Assembly (NCBI GenBank): GCA_037892935.1
Contig: JAYXKI010000005.1
Span: 1,054,001 to 1,118,000, forward strand
Direction of reading: 5' to 3'
DNA: 64,000 nucleotides
From: Phlebopus portentosus
Lineage: Eukaryota; Basidiomycota; Agaricomycetes; Boletales; Boletinellaceae
Positions 12,106-22,628 of the stretch are shown piece after piece. The translations under genes were made by a program, and so were the position numbers. Each line of letters opens with the position of its first letter. The first letter of the stretch is position 1. The notes under the pieces are model-generated. The model searched no databases. It saw nothing but the letters and a program-made list of their open reading frames with translations, and had not been told where the DNA came from.

Positions 12106-13429
12106 TCAATTTGCGACCTTTGTGATTAGTTTGCCTTTGTTTGCTCCCGTGAAGAGTCCATTCCACACGATCGGCACTTTCTCCATCTGGCCATCGATGT
12201 CGATCACAGTCTCTGCTTCCCCATCAGCCACTTCTGTGAGCGCTGCTTCTGCTTCGTCAAGGCTGTCACGGTTCAGGTAGTCGTTCAACGTAAATCCCGT
12301 CAGAGTCAGCCTGTTCACGATTATCTGCGGAAAATTCTTTAGAACCACTGGTTCATCGTGATCCGATCGAACTTCTCCATTACTAGGCATTGCATTGTAT
12401 TGACCCAGTCATCTTCTGAGCTGGACAAGGAGAGATCTTGACTTACTCGCCATGGCCCCGGCCTCACATATTATTCCGTGAGTCTTCATTCGCATCAGAA
12501 CCTCATCAAGAATGGATCCTCCGACAATGTCTAAGAACCTGTCGTGCAAGCGTTTGTCTCTCTCAAATCCCTGTTATCGTTAAATAAGAAGAGTCACTCA
12601 CAAGTCAGCCTTGTCCAGAGTAGCCGTTTCAATATCCTTGACAAATGTCAGGCTTTTGTAATTCGCTGCCTCATCCGCGCCAATACTTTTTACCCATTCA
12701 CATTTTTCGTCTGTTCCTGCTATAGCCACAACGCGCTTGACGTTAAGAACCTTCTTCGCGTACTGGACTGCTACACAACCCAGTGCTCTGATAGCATGCA
12801 TAAGAACCTATGGTCGATCACAGTCCACCGAGGAGCTTGGAAGACGCTTACCCCGCTGCACCGCTCACGATGAGCGTATCTGTTTCCTTAGGCTTCAACA
12901 CTCCCTTCAGTGCCCAGTATACTGTTTCTCCAAGTGCTCCCAGGTAAGCGCTGATGCTCGCGCCAGGTATCGGCCTAAAATCCATATTGTATGCAAGTTA
13001 GATAGATTGGCTTATCTTCGATATACATTAACCGGCAATATACTCATTGCAGCAGTCTTGCCTTTGCCTTCGGCGCGACGATGTAGTCCGCCCAATAGAC
13101 GTACGACACTTTGACAATGTCGCCCACTTTGAACTGGTCATCTTTCCCTTCAGCTTGGATTATGCGTCCAACCACGGCATACGTGGGGAATGGTGTGCCA
13201 ACAGGGAGCGTGACGAGATCTTCACGTTCATGCCTGACCTTCTTGGATAGCATCACCCGCATGCCTGCATCGTTGGACAAATACAAAGTTTGTACGAGGA
13301 GTGAATCTTCTGGGACTGGATTTGGGACTGGAAAGTCTTTGACGGCGAAGGTACCTGAGGATGTGAAGGATAGGTCGAGAGGGTGTTCTGGCGTTACATG
13401 ATTCTGCAGCACAATTGTGCGCGCAGATA
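12106..13429 (-). CDS. NADP-dependent medium-chain oxidoreductase, prostaglandin-reductase/leukotriene-dehydrogenase type
   Basis: Zinc-free MDR-family reductase, expected to reduce alpha,beta-unsaturated carbonyls with NADPH in the cytosol. Exons read on the minus strand encode, in order: ARTIVLQNHVTPEHPLD with LSNDAGMRVMLSK, the GroES-like part; then GASISAYLGALGETVYWAL; then the nucleotide-binding segment IVSGAAGALGCVAVQYAKK with VVAIAGTDEKCEWVKSIGAD; then FLDIVGGSILDEVLMRMK; and a C-terminal part ending LFTGANKGKLITKVAN. This order matches the PTGR family. The last visible coding exon starts at 13429 after a good AG acceptor, needs one base from an upstream exon and has no ATG. The first exon is therefore missing from this model and may be very small. 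The true substrate is unknown. Confidence 0.8.
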
Positions 13430-13868
13430 CTAGGATGGGCGTGGATATTCTTGGAGAAAGCTGGCGCTGTACTTACTGCAATCCTCCTTAATTTATAGTA
13501 AATGAGCGGTCCGAGCTAATGATGGTCCTTTACATTGAAACCGCAACCATCCCCGATCAACTGCGTCAGGCGTTCATGATATCGAAGGATTCTTTGTCAG
13601 CAATTCTGGTAGATAGGTCATCAGCATAACCTTGCTAACTCATTCGCACTTTCACGAACAGCAGCAAGACGATGTGTACACTCGGCGCAGACTGATTCAA
13701 AAGAGTTTCAAGTTAGTGGGATTGATGTACCTCTATATCTATAAATATACTGTTCCCGACATGACAAAGCAGTATGCGTGCTTAGAATAGCGGTTCTTTT
13801 CCCAGATCAAAAGTATGCATTGTAATGGAAAATGATTGGCGCTATAGCTATACATCCAATAAGTAACA
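13430..13868. other. Intergenic with probable first exon of the oxidoreductase
   Basis: It contains the unresolved 5' part of the minus-strand oxidoreductase gene and the 3' flank of the CPSF73 gene. A donor-like GTAAGT lies on the minus strand near 13475, but no ATG with the right phase was found upstream. Nothing else is visible. Confidence 0.4.
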
Positions 13869-16800
13869 TCAGTCATGCACTTGTAAAACCCCGTCATCAT
13901 CTTCAGATGCATCCCCTTCATCATCGCCCTCACCTTCACTCCCCTCGTCAGCATTACCATTACTTTTAGTCCGAAGCTGTGCCAGTTCTGATGGTGGCTC
14001 TTCTTCCTTTTTCTCACTCATTTCTTCTACCACGGGTGGCGACTCGTCTTTCCTGACCTCGATACTCTCCTCAACGGATTGCTCATTTTTTTCCTCCTCG
14101 CCAGTAGGCTTAGCGACCGGAGGTTCAGATTCGGGAGTTTGTGTGACAATAGTGATTGTAGCACTCGCATCCTTTTCCTTTACTAGGTCGGATTCATCAA
14201 GAAATTCGACGACCGGCGCGTCAGATTTGTATAATTCGGAGAGCGAGCTAACCGTCGTGAGCGCCATGTCCAGCACTGCTTCGACGCGTTTCCGGAGCTG
14301 CTCGCTTGAGCTTTCGACAACCTTTTGCAGAATTCATAGATTAATAAATAATTCGATTTATCCTAATGATGATTCTTACCATTGTCGCGAGATTAACAAA
14401 CGCCTCAGCTTCATCGACCGCGATCAGCAGACCAGGTGCATCGTCTGTGCTGCTATCCTCTCCGGTGACGGGAGGTTGCTCGGGCATGTGTAGCTCGACT
14501 TCGCCAAAGTGCGCTTCCAGAAACATTGCTAGCCGTTGTATTCGTACTATTGTGGACTCTTCGGGGTCGTCCGCGTGTGGGTGTGGTTCATCGTGCTTAT
14601 GGGCATGTGTTGTCACTGTTCAACGAGACAAAATCAATGATAAGAATACGAAGGTACTGCGTGTTCGACGTACATTTCACGGATGCAGGACTTTTGTCAA
14701 TCTCCATGATCAATGCCAGACAAGAATCAGCAATCATATCATTGCTAGCACTCGACTCCCACTCCAGCGTAAGCTCGTGCTCCGCAGAATGCTTGACATC
14801 AATTGCTCCCATCACCTATACAAATCATGAGTCAATAACATCGCCGAGGCATCCTTAACCGTGAATGTTTACCCTCATAGTTGGCACTCCGTCTCCGTCT
14901 AGTCCTTCCTCCACACTGCCGTACATCCCCTCAAGATGCCATCGCACGAGGTCCCAGCCTACGCCGAGCACGATCTTCTGCCGCTGTGTCACGACGCAGG
15001 TCGATAGACCGGCGAAGTCTCGAAGATCTCGAGGATCGAGGAGTGTATATGAGTAGTCCTTGGAGACTAGCAAGCCTGAAAGGACATTGTTTGGCTTGGG
15101 CGGGTTAGCAGCTAACGTCCCGATGGCCTGCCATTGAATTATAGAATCAGCGACATCTGACGACAAGAGTCGAAATATTCAACCCAGACCTTCGCCACTC
15201 GTTCACCTCTGAAAGTCAGTTCTAACGTCTCGCAATTTCGCGGTGTATGGACTTTGATCTCCTCTTCGCGATCCTTGAAACGCTGCTGCAGCGATATTCG
15301 TAGTCGGTTCATTGCCCCCGAGTCGCCGTGTACGAGTACCTGATGCATTGTGCGTCATTTATTCATTCCGCATAGGTACAAAATGAGAAAACGCACCACA
15401 TGCTGAGCCTTGACATGCTCGATGAACTCAGTGTTCTGTGGACCATCGACGTGCGCACTGAACGAGATGTAATCAACTGACAGTTTTCGTGGGATCGTGA
15501 TATTGTCTCCCTTAGTGCTAGGGATTTCTTCAGGCTCATTGACGATATCCTAGTAGACACAATATAAGCGAATCTTGCAACGTCCAGAAGCTAACTGAAG
15601 ATGTTGGGGAATGTTCACTCGAGATAAGGGAGAAACAAGCATGTATTTTGACAAATGTGTACATGGAAATGGAAGACTAGCCAAAGCTGACAGGGCACAC
15701 TCACCCTAGCGAGAGTGCCTTCCACAGAGTAACCAGTGATTATGAGACCGTTTCGCGCATCAGGTGCCCAGAGCTCCAGTAATTCGCGACTGGGTCCAGA
15801 CTGAAGCATACCGGGAGTAGCCAGTATGACACAAGGCGGTCCTTCTGCGATCCGCTTCTCCCAGCCCCGAGATTGAGGTAGATTCGAAACATGCCTAATG
15901 AAAGCACAATGATGACCAGGTAAACTCGATAGAGCGGAAGAACGCACTTGAAGACGAATGGATTGTCTCGTCTGGCGAACCTTGCTCGAACATTAGCATT
16001 CATGGTGTGAATATACGTTTGATATATAGCCATGCATTTTCTGGCCAAGTTGGATGCGTAATATACCGGAACATTGTGTAGCTCCGGGTGTCTTTTCCAG
16101 TATTCCTCGAGAATAAGAAGAAGTTCTTGTGCTCGACCCAGTGCAAAGACTGGCATAAGTACGTGCCCACCTCTCCGGATAATCGAATGTGCGAGACTGC
16201 AGAAACGATGTTCCTTTTCTTCCCGTTCTTCGTGGCCTTGAACACCGTACGTGCTCTCGGTGATGAGCACATCGGGTCTTGTTGGAGGGACTTCTGCTTT
16301 GACTAGGTGTCGATCCTCTTCTCGAGAATAGTCACCAGTGTAAAGAATTTTTAGACCAGCAATGTCAATCATGAACATGCACGCGCCAAGAACGTGGCCT
16401 GCGTGGTATGGAGTAAAGGAAAGTCCGGGGCTGACGGTGATTAGCTGATGAGCAGATACTGGAATAATAGAAGAAAGAGACATTGAAAGATCTAAAGGAG
16501 TGAATAGAACGTCCGTCGACGTTGAACTACGCGTCCACGTCAAGTTCTATTCTCGTACAAAGTGAATGAAAGACACACCTCATCCTCACGAAATCCTGCA
16601 TGAGGAATTTATACACAGCCTTCGTAGGATGCGTCATGTAGACTTTTCCTTTCCCGTCTTTGAAGTTAGTCTTCTCCATGATGTACGTTAGTGACGCAGC
16701 ATGGTCAAGATGGAAACTAGAGAGAATGAGTCAGCTTCCCCGCAAAGGCAGAGGTATGGAGGAACTTACTGGGTTATTAGAACTGCATCCACAGTGCTCC

Positions 16801-16972
16801 AATCAAGGTCGTCAATGAAGGGCAGGGATGCCATACCACTGTACGCCGGATGTACGCCTGCATCACAGACAACAGTCTTGCCGCGATACTCAAGGACACA
16901 ACATGACCGTCCGACCTCTTGGCCCGCACCCAGCAGTGTTACACTCAGCGTCGGATAGTCTGGCGCAGGCAT
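13869..16972 (-). CDS. YSH1: CPSF73/Ysh1 endonuclease of mRNA 3'-end processing
   Basis: Metallo-beta-lactamase/beta-CASP nuclease that cuts pre-mRNA at the poly(A) site inside the nuclear cleavage and polyadenylation complex. The start is the ATG at 16972. In order: [12 protein letters not shown]; the zinc signature [10 protein letters not shown], split by an intron; [39 protein letters not shown]; the beta-CASP segment ([20 protein letters not shown]); SFSAHVD; and the CPSF73-100 C-terminal domain. All metal ligands expected for the family appear present. The tail after about 14080 is very acidic (Glu/Asp repeats) and longer than I would expect; it may be disordered. The gene is divergent from the unknown gene at 17266, with about 290 bp between the starts. 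The minus strand has at least nine exons. Confidence 0.95.
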
Positions 16973-17265
16973 GGCAGGATTTTAGGACAAAGCTGGAAGA
17001 AACAGCTGCGCAAAGACGGCGCGCTCACGTGCTGATCTCTTGTTTTCGTTTTCGAAACTTTATTTATTCCAAAATAGGTCGCTTCCATTTATGGAGTTCA
17101 TGGCCTTGAAATAATAGCGCCTTGACTTGAAACCCTACACTCTTGTTTCGTGGCTCAGTACAGATAAGCTCAGCCACAACCACTGGCCACTCGCTCCTTT
17201 TGTTCATACTAAAACACTGATAACATCATTTTGACTACCCTATATTTTCACTCACATCTCCCACC

Positions 17266-18122
17266 ATGGCTACGCCGAGTCCAAGGAAATTACACAAACG
17301 GTACGCTGTTTACAATGACGTAGCAAATAGGCATAAAAATGACTTGTCTGACATTAATTCAATAGCTTTGCTCCATCTCGAGCGGGATCCGACATCTCTA
17401 GCGCGACAATTTACTCTAGTTCCAGCACTCTCGTGAATGAAGATTTATTCTCTACGTCGACAATAGCAACGCCCAGTAAACCATGGGGCGTCAAGGCACT
17501 TAACCAGCTAGGCCTTAAATGCAAAAAGTCCATGGTATTTGGGAAAGGGAAGAAGAAGGAAGAAATAGAGAGCATGGTTGAGAGTGACGATGACGAACCA
17601 CACGCCACCCTAGGCAGGAGGACACCTCCGCCGTTCGTCTTTGACATTAGCAGGGAGGCGAGTAGTCGAATAAAGAGGAGGATGGTCGAGGAGCACGAGG
17701 AGATAGATTTGCTTCCAGAATGCCTTCCGGAGATGCTTAGAAGAGCGCCATCCACCAATGCCCTAGTACAATCCAAAGGTGCGCAACAGCGACGTCGGCT
17801 CAAGGACCTCCGACTCGCCTCGACACCCGACCTTCGCTCACGCGCCAAACGAGATTCCTTCGAGCAAGACCCTTTCTATCTCGAGGATATGATTCGACAA
17901 TTCCCTCGACCTCCTGTGCACAATCCAGGGGAGTACAAATCTCGTGAAGCAATTAATCCGAGCGTACGACGACAGAACTCAAATTTCTCGCTTCCAACTT
18001 CCAAAGCATATCCAGACCGGACAAGAACGCAGACCAGACATTGGATTGATAGACCCGTGCATAGAGACGCGATTTATTCCAGGCAACCGCAATCGTCCAA
18101 TAACGTCTTTTGTGGCTCGTAA
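17266..18122 (+). CDS. Uncharacterised protein of 263 residues
   Basis: Two exons, 17266-17300 and 17366-18122, join in phase across a 65-nt GT..AG intron. The ATG follows CACC, a good start context. The protein opens MATPSPRKLHKR, then has KPWGVKALNQLGLKCKKSM followed by a basic/acidic patch (GKGKKKEEIESMVESDDDE), several Arg-rich stretches and PRPPVHNPGEY. No signal peptide, membrane segment or recognised domain. The composition suggests a partly disordered, possibly nuclear protein. It shares a divergent promoter with CPSF73 and converges on the TAPT1-family gene. I do not recognise it. Confidence 0.65.
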
Positions 18123-18339
18123 ATAATGAAGCCACGCTTCTGCCCTACCCAGCTTTCTCATCTATCATTGCTGAACTATCCACGATTCACACCGTTATGC
18201 ACGATACGATATCTGATGACTACCGAGTCGTCAAATTATGCCAATTATGCGCTTATGGCCTATTATGTTGATACTCACTAGTCACATATGCAATCCTTTC
18301 GTTCACACGATTATCAATTACCAACTCTCCACTCTTCTC

Positions 18340-20752
18340 TCACCATATACGCTTCACCATTGTAAATCTTGTTAATTCTTCTAGCTTGGGTCGCCTTTTC
18401 TTATCTTCTTGCGCGATGTGCTTTTTCTCTCCGATGTCTGGGACTCGAGTTGCATCGTCACCTTTGTAGTCTAGCAGAGTCTTGAGTTCACGGTTGTACT
18501 TCTGATTGTTTAAAGTCAGTATTCTGTTCGATACTAAATGTAGCTGTACATGAAAGAAAATGTGACTTACCCGTTCCTCTTTCCCTTCGCCGATGGGATC
18601 GCGGCCGAAGTCGTTGATCTTGTCTTCCTCTTCGCGGGCTTCCATCCCTAAGCGACGATGAGTAGCGAAGCTGACTAGATTAACTCCAACTATGATCTTG
18701 ATCACGACGCAACTATGCTGCCTCAGCATTCAGAAAACTTCTTCAATAGACATAATCTCCTACCAGATCCAGGCAATGACACCAAGAGCAACCCATTTTG
18801 CTCGATGCAGCATGTTCTCGACCAAAGTAACGGGAGAAAAAGTGTGGATAGATATGACAAGTCCAATGGATTGAGAGCCTATCAGAGCGGCCAGTACGGC
18901 GAGCGGCAGAGCGGGGAATCCTAATCGTCGCGCCACGATTGGGGACTGGTCAACGTAAGAATGCTGGGCGACTTTCAGATTCTGGACGCTTTGCTAGAAG
19001 ACTTACGATGCTCTCACCTTCCTCGCGCTTCGTCGACCAACAGCACTCCCGTTTGCAAGATCAAGACAAAGGACATCCATGAATCGGTCGTAAACAGAAG
19101 GACGAATGTGATTAAATTTCGTAATGAAAGCGTGTTTCAGCCAGTCAACTAGCTGTTCTGATATCAGGACCGTCAAGACTGGCTGCTTGAAAAGTCAGCA
19201 ATCTCTTGTTGCTGATGACGATAGAGACGTACATAAAAGGTCGTCCAAATGAGATGACCCTCGCGGAACCAACCGAAACTCTTGGGCAAAACAATGCCCT
19301 CACTAAAGTCGAATTCGGAGCCGTACATCTCAATGAGATTACGAAAAGCAACGGCAAAAAGCATGAGAGATATAGTAAATCGCTCAACAATGTCTCATTA
19401 TTGCTTGTCAATAATTGCGACTAAAAATATATCGGACTGACTTACCAGCACAGGTAATCTGAAATAAGTTGTCTTTCTCAAACTTTTTGAAGACACTGCC
19501 CTTGATTTCGACAAACTGGTTTGAGACCAAAAGTGAGAGGAGTGCATGGTCGTATGAATTGATCGCCACGTTTAAGGACATTAGCTGATATACGAGAACC
19601 AGTGTGTGTGCGACTACATTCTATCAGATGAATGTAGTTGATGACACAGAAAACAATTGCATACCAATATAGACTATTGCGATAAGAAAGTAAATGATTG
19701 GCCGGAAGGTCTGACTCGTGACTGGGGCCTTGCGTGATAACAGCAAGAGATTTGATCGTGAAAACACACAATCCAATATATCCTGGCCAAATGATGCACA
19801 TAACCGATCTGCAATCTTGGCAATTGGGTTAAAACAGGTCTGCGAAAGTAAATTGGGACTCACTTCCAAGGCATTAAAAATAACGTAAAGTTTTATGGTT
19901 TCTTGTCCCCTGATGGTATGATAGATTTTGCTGGCGTCGGTCAATGGAATCAAGATCAGAATAGAGGTGACAAGTAGCAGAACCCGCAGTAAATCGGCCT
20001 TTTGGGATGGAGGCAACGATGCACCGGAGAATAGATTAATGGTCCCACGATAGACGGCTAATGCGCAGCGAATGGGGAGAATCGTGAAGTTATAAAGAAA
20101 TGAATCGAGACACAGCACAAAGCCGAATCCCAGAATCTGCGACGTGTCTCAGGGTTGCCCACCGGCGGATAAACAGACAACATACCTTTTCAATAGCTAC
20201 CGGTATATTTAAAAAATTGCTAACACGCTCCCATTTCAATTCTTGGTGAGAATCGAAGTCCGTAGCCAGGAGTTCTTCACGAAGGTAGTCCCACAGTGAA
20301 AATGGCACGTATTGCACATCGGTAGATGCATATTGCGAGTGAAAGTCAATAGGAGAAGGAGAAGTGGGGAGAGGAGTCGCAGTTATGGGAGAAGATGGCA
20401 ATGAAGAGTACGCAAGGGTGTCTTGGGGCTCCTCCCGTTTGACTGGACTGAAAGAACGGCGCCGATTTGAAAGAAGTGAAGGAGAAGGACATCGAACTTC
20501 TTGCTTTATGTTATATGGACCACTGTCGTATGTAGATGGTTCATCATAGTGATGCATATGTGAATCCTCGTCTCGGCTTGAGTCTCGCCCCGGTGTGAAG
20601 GAGTGTCTCCTTGGGCCATGTACATGTGATGTGAGTCCTGAGTGCAACCCTTGGGATCTACCTGGACTCAAACCATTTCCATAAGGACTACTTGCAGATG
20701 TGGATGATCTTCTGCATTGTCGCGAACGACGATTGCTTGCAGGGGAAGCCAT
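18340..20752 (-). CDS. TAPT1/Emp65-family multi-pass membrane protein (DUF747)
   Basis: Start ATG at 20752. The first about 160 residues are Ser/Pro/Arg-rich with charged SPVKRE-like patches. The conserved family core then begins: SLWDYLREELLATDFDSHQE, WERVSNFLNIPVAIEK, ILGFGFVLCLDSFLYNFTIL, YHTIRGQETIKLYVIFNALE, IADRLCASFGQDILDCVFS. Further hydrophobic exons follow, including a GSVFKKFEKDNLFQ-like block near 19470. It ends FTMVKRIW. This order matches human TAPT1 and its yeast relatives. Yeast Emp65 acts with Slp1 in protecting soluble proteins in the ER; human TAPT1 is linked to cilia and skeletal development. ER membrane location is inferred. Intron borders are GT..AG but were not all fixed. 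It diverges from the MTF1-like gene, 190 bp away. Confidence 0.88.
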
Positions 20753-20821
20753 GCTGGTTCAGTAGTTCAGTACTATCACTATCACTATCTGCGCGCGCGA
20801 CTCTGTCGTGCGTGCTCGAAG

Positions 20822-20894
20822 CACGTGAAAACTATTTTCCTAACTGAAAAGAATTTCTGAAAAGGGAGAGGAGAGAGAAACACGTCATCACGTG
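20822..20894. promoter_or_regulatory. Two CACGTG E-boxes in a divergent promoter
   Basis: Perfect CACGTG palindromes lie at 20822-20827 and 20889-20894, within the 190 bp between the start codons of the TAPT1-family gene (minus) and the MTF1-like gene (plus). In fungi CACGTG is bound by bHLH factors such as Cbf1 and Pho4. Binding here is inference. Confidence 0.45.
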
Positions 20895-20942
20895 CAGAAT
20901 TCACAACAAAATTGGCCGCAACCAGGGAAAACGAAAGGGTTG

Positions 20943-22454
20943 ATGTTTGTTCTTCGTCGCGCATGCCGTAGACAGTTTGTGGCCTTGGCAAGGTCCATAT
21001 CAACTTTACCTCCTTTACCTCCGCTGGAGGAATGGAAAGATGTATTTCCTATGCTTGGATATCAACATCGAATCACTCTGAAGAACCAGGACACGGCAGA
21101 TAAACTTGCAAAAAGATTCCTCGCAGACACAAAAACGTCTGACGATGGGAAGATTGTCATAGAGGCCTTTCCGGGTAGATTTGCCCCTAACTTTCGTATT
21201 TCTGTTTTCTGATTGAAGCTTTCATCAAGGGCCCGGTTGTCTAACTCGAAGTCTAATGAAACTCAGCAAAAATAAAATCAAGAAACTTATTGTATTGGAA
21301 GACGGCGAACCGTATCTTCCTTATCTCAAAGTGTGTTACTCGAAATCATTGGGTTCGCTCATATCATACTGATTTTGGACAAGCCTCTCGAAGAGGTAGA
21401 TCCTCGCGTGAAAATCATACCTATGTCAGGTTTTGGCTGGCCGACGTATACGGCTTTAGAGGCTGAGGGGCTTCTTGACGATGTGATTAGAAAGGAATGG
21501 AACGGAGAAAGTACGCATTTTTTTAACTGTCATTATCTTCTCATCTGACAATTTGCGTTGAAGTACCGAATCTACACTTCGTTGCACACGTTCCAAACTC
21601 CGTGCTGGGCGAGCAGTTAACCAACCAGTTCATCCGGCATATTCCTGAGCGCTCCTGGTTATTCAAGTATGGTCGCGTACCAATGAGTCTACTGCTTTCT
21701 GATTACTCCTACCGTGTTCGCAGTTCTCCATTGTCTTGCTATTTTTACTGATGTGTCACATCAGCGGATGACGGCTACCAACGTGAAGACTGAATACTGC
21801 AAGCTCAGTGTAGTAGCACAGGCTGCAGCTTCAATCAAGCCGGCAATCTCTAGAGAAGAACTACAGCCCTATAAGGATCATTTCCATCCGCTCGGCAGCG
21901 GCAGTGAGGTTGTTGAGAGGAAGGGCAGTAAGCGTCCTGCAGGGGCACCATACGTTGCCATTCAAGTCAATGCCCTGCAAGAGCAGGTGTGCACATTTGA
22001 TCCTCGTTATTGTGGTATAAGTAATTAATACTCTGGTTACCGCAGGTCATCGAAACGGGCAAGCTTGACAAATGGGATTACGTTCTACGGCGAATGTTTG
22101 TCTTGAAAACTACACCGATCCGACGTGCTATTTCGTGAGCTCTGGATCAACCCTCCTTGTCTGTTCGTAGTCGTCTAACCAGGTATCAAGGTCTCTCGGT
22201 CCAGGTGCTTATAATCTTTTGAAACGTCTCGGCGATCCCGACCTTCCACCAGAGGAACGTCTAGATATCGACAAGAAAGTCCGGGAGCTTCAAATGAGGG
22301 ATTGGAGTATCTTTGTGAAGCGCTTTGACGAATGGCCATTCAGACCAGGTGTACGTCCTATCTATTTCATCTCTTTCAACTTGATCTAATTCCCTCTGTG
22401 CAGGACCTGGATATTTCCGAAGCCATATACAAGGATGTTGAGCGTGAAAAGTAG
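20943..22454 (+). CDS. Mitochondrial TFB / rRNA adenine dimethylase-like protein (Mtf1-type)
   Basis: The frame is also open upstream, but the first ATG is at 20943. The N-terminus (MFVLRRACRRQFVALARSIS) looks like a mitochondrial presequence. After the first intron the SAM-binding core reads EAFPGPGCLTRSLMKL, then KKLIVLEDGEPYLPYL and VDPRVKIIPMSGFGWPTY. The NPPY-type motif is replaced by HFVAHVPNSVLGEQL. The C-terminal half contains VPMSLLLSDYSYR, AGAPYVAIQVNAL, WDYVLRRMFVLKTTPIRRAI and SLGPGAYNLLKRLGDPDL. It ends at TAG, 22452-22454. The family either dimethylates small-subunit rRNA in mitochondria or, as Mtf1/TFB2M, acts as an RNA polymerase specificity factor. The sequence does not decide between the two. 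It converges on CTF4 with 174 bp between stops. Confidence 0.8.
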
Positions 22455-22628
22455 TTACTTTTGCGCTGTCCTACTTTGCACCTTTGAGAATCTGATGGAC
22501 GTCCATGTTGCAATTGAATCGTGCGGTTTGTATTTGAGATACCAAGGATTAATGCTACGTAATGTACATTGGAAGATGCATTTAGGAATAGAGCAGTTGG
22601 CAGTAATCAAGTGCACAGGAATTGCAGT

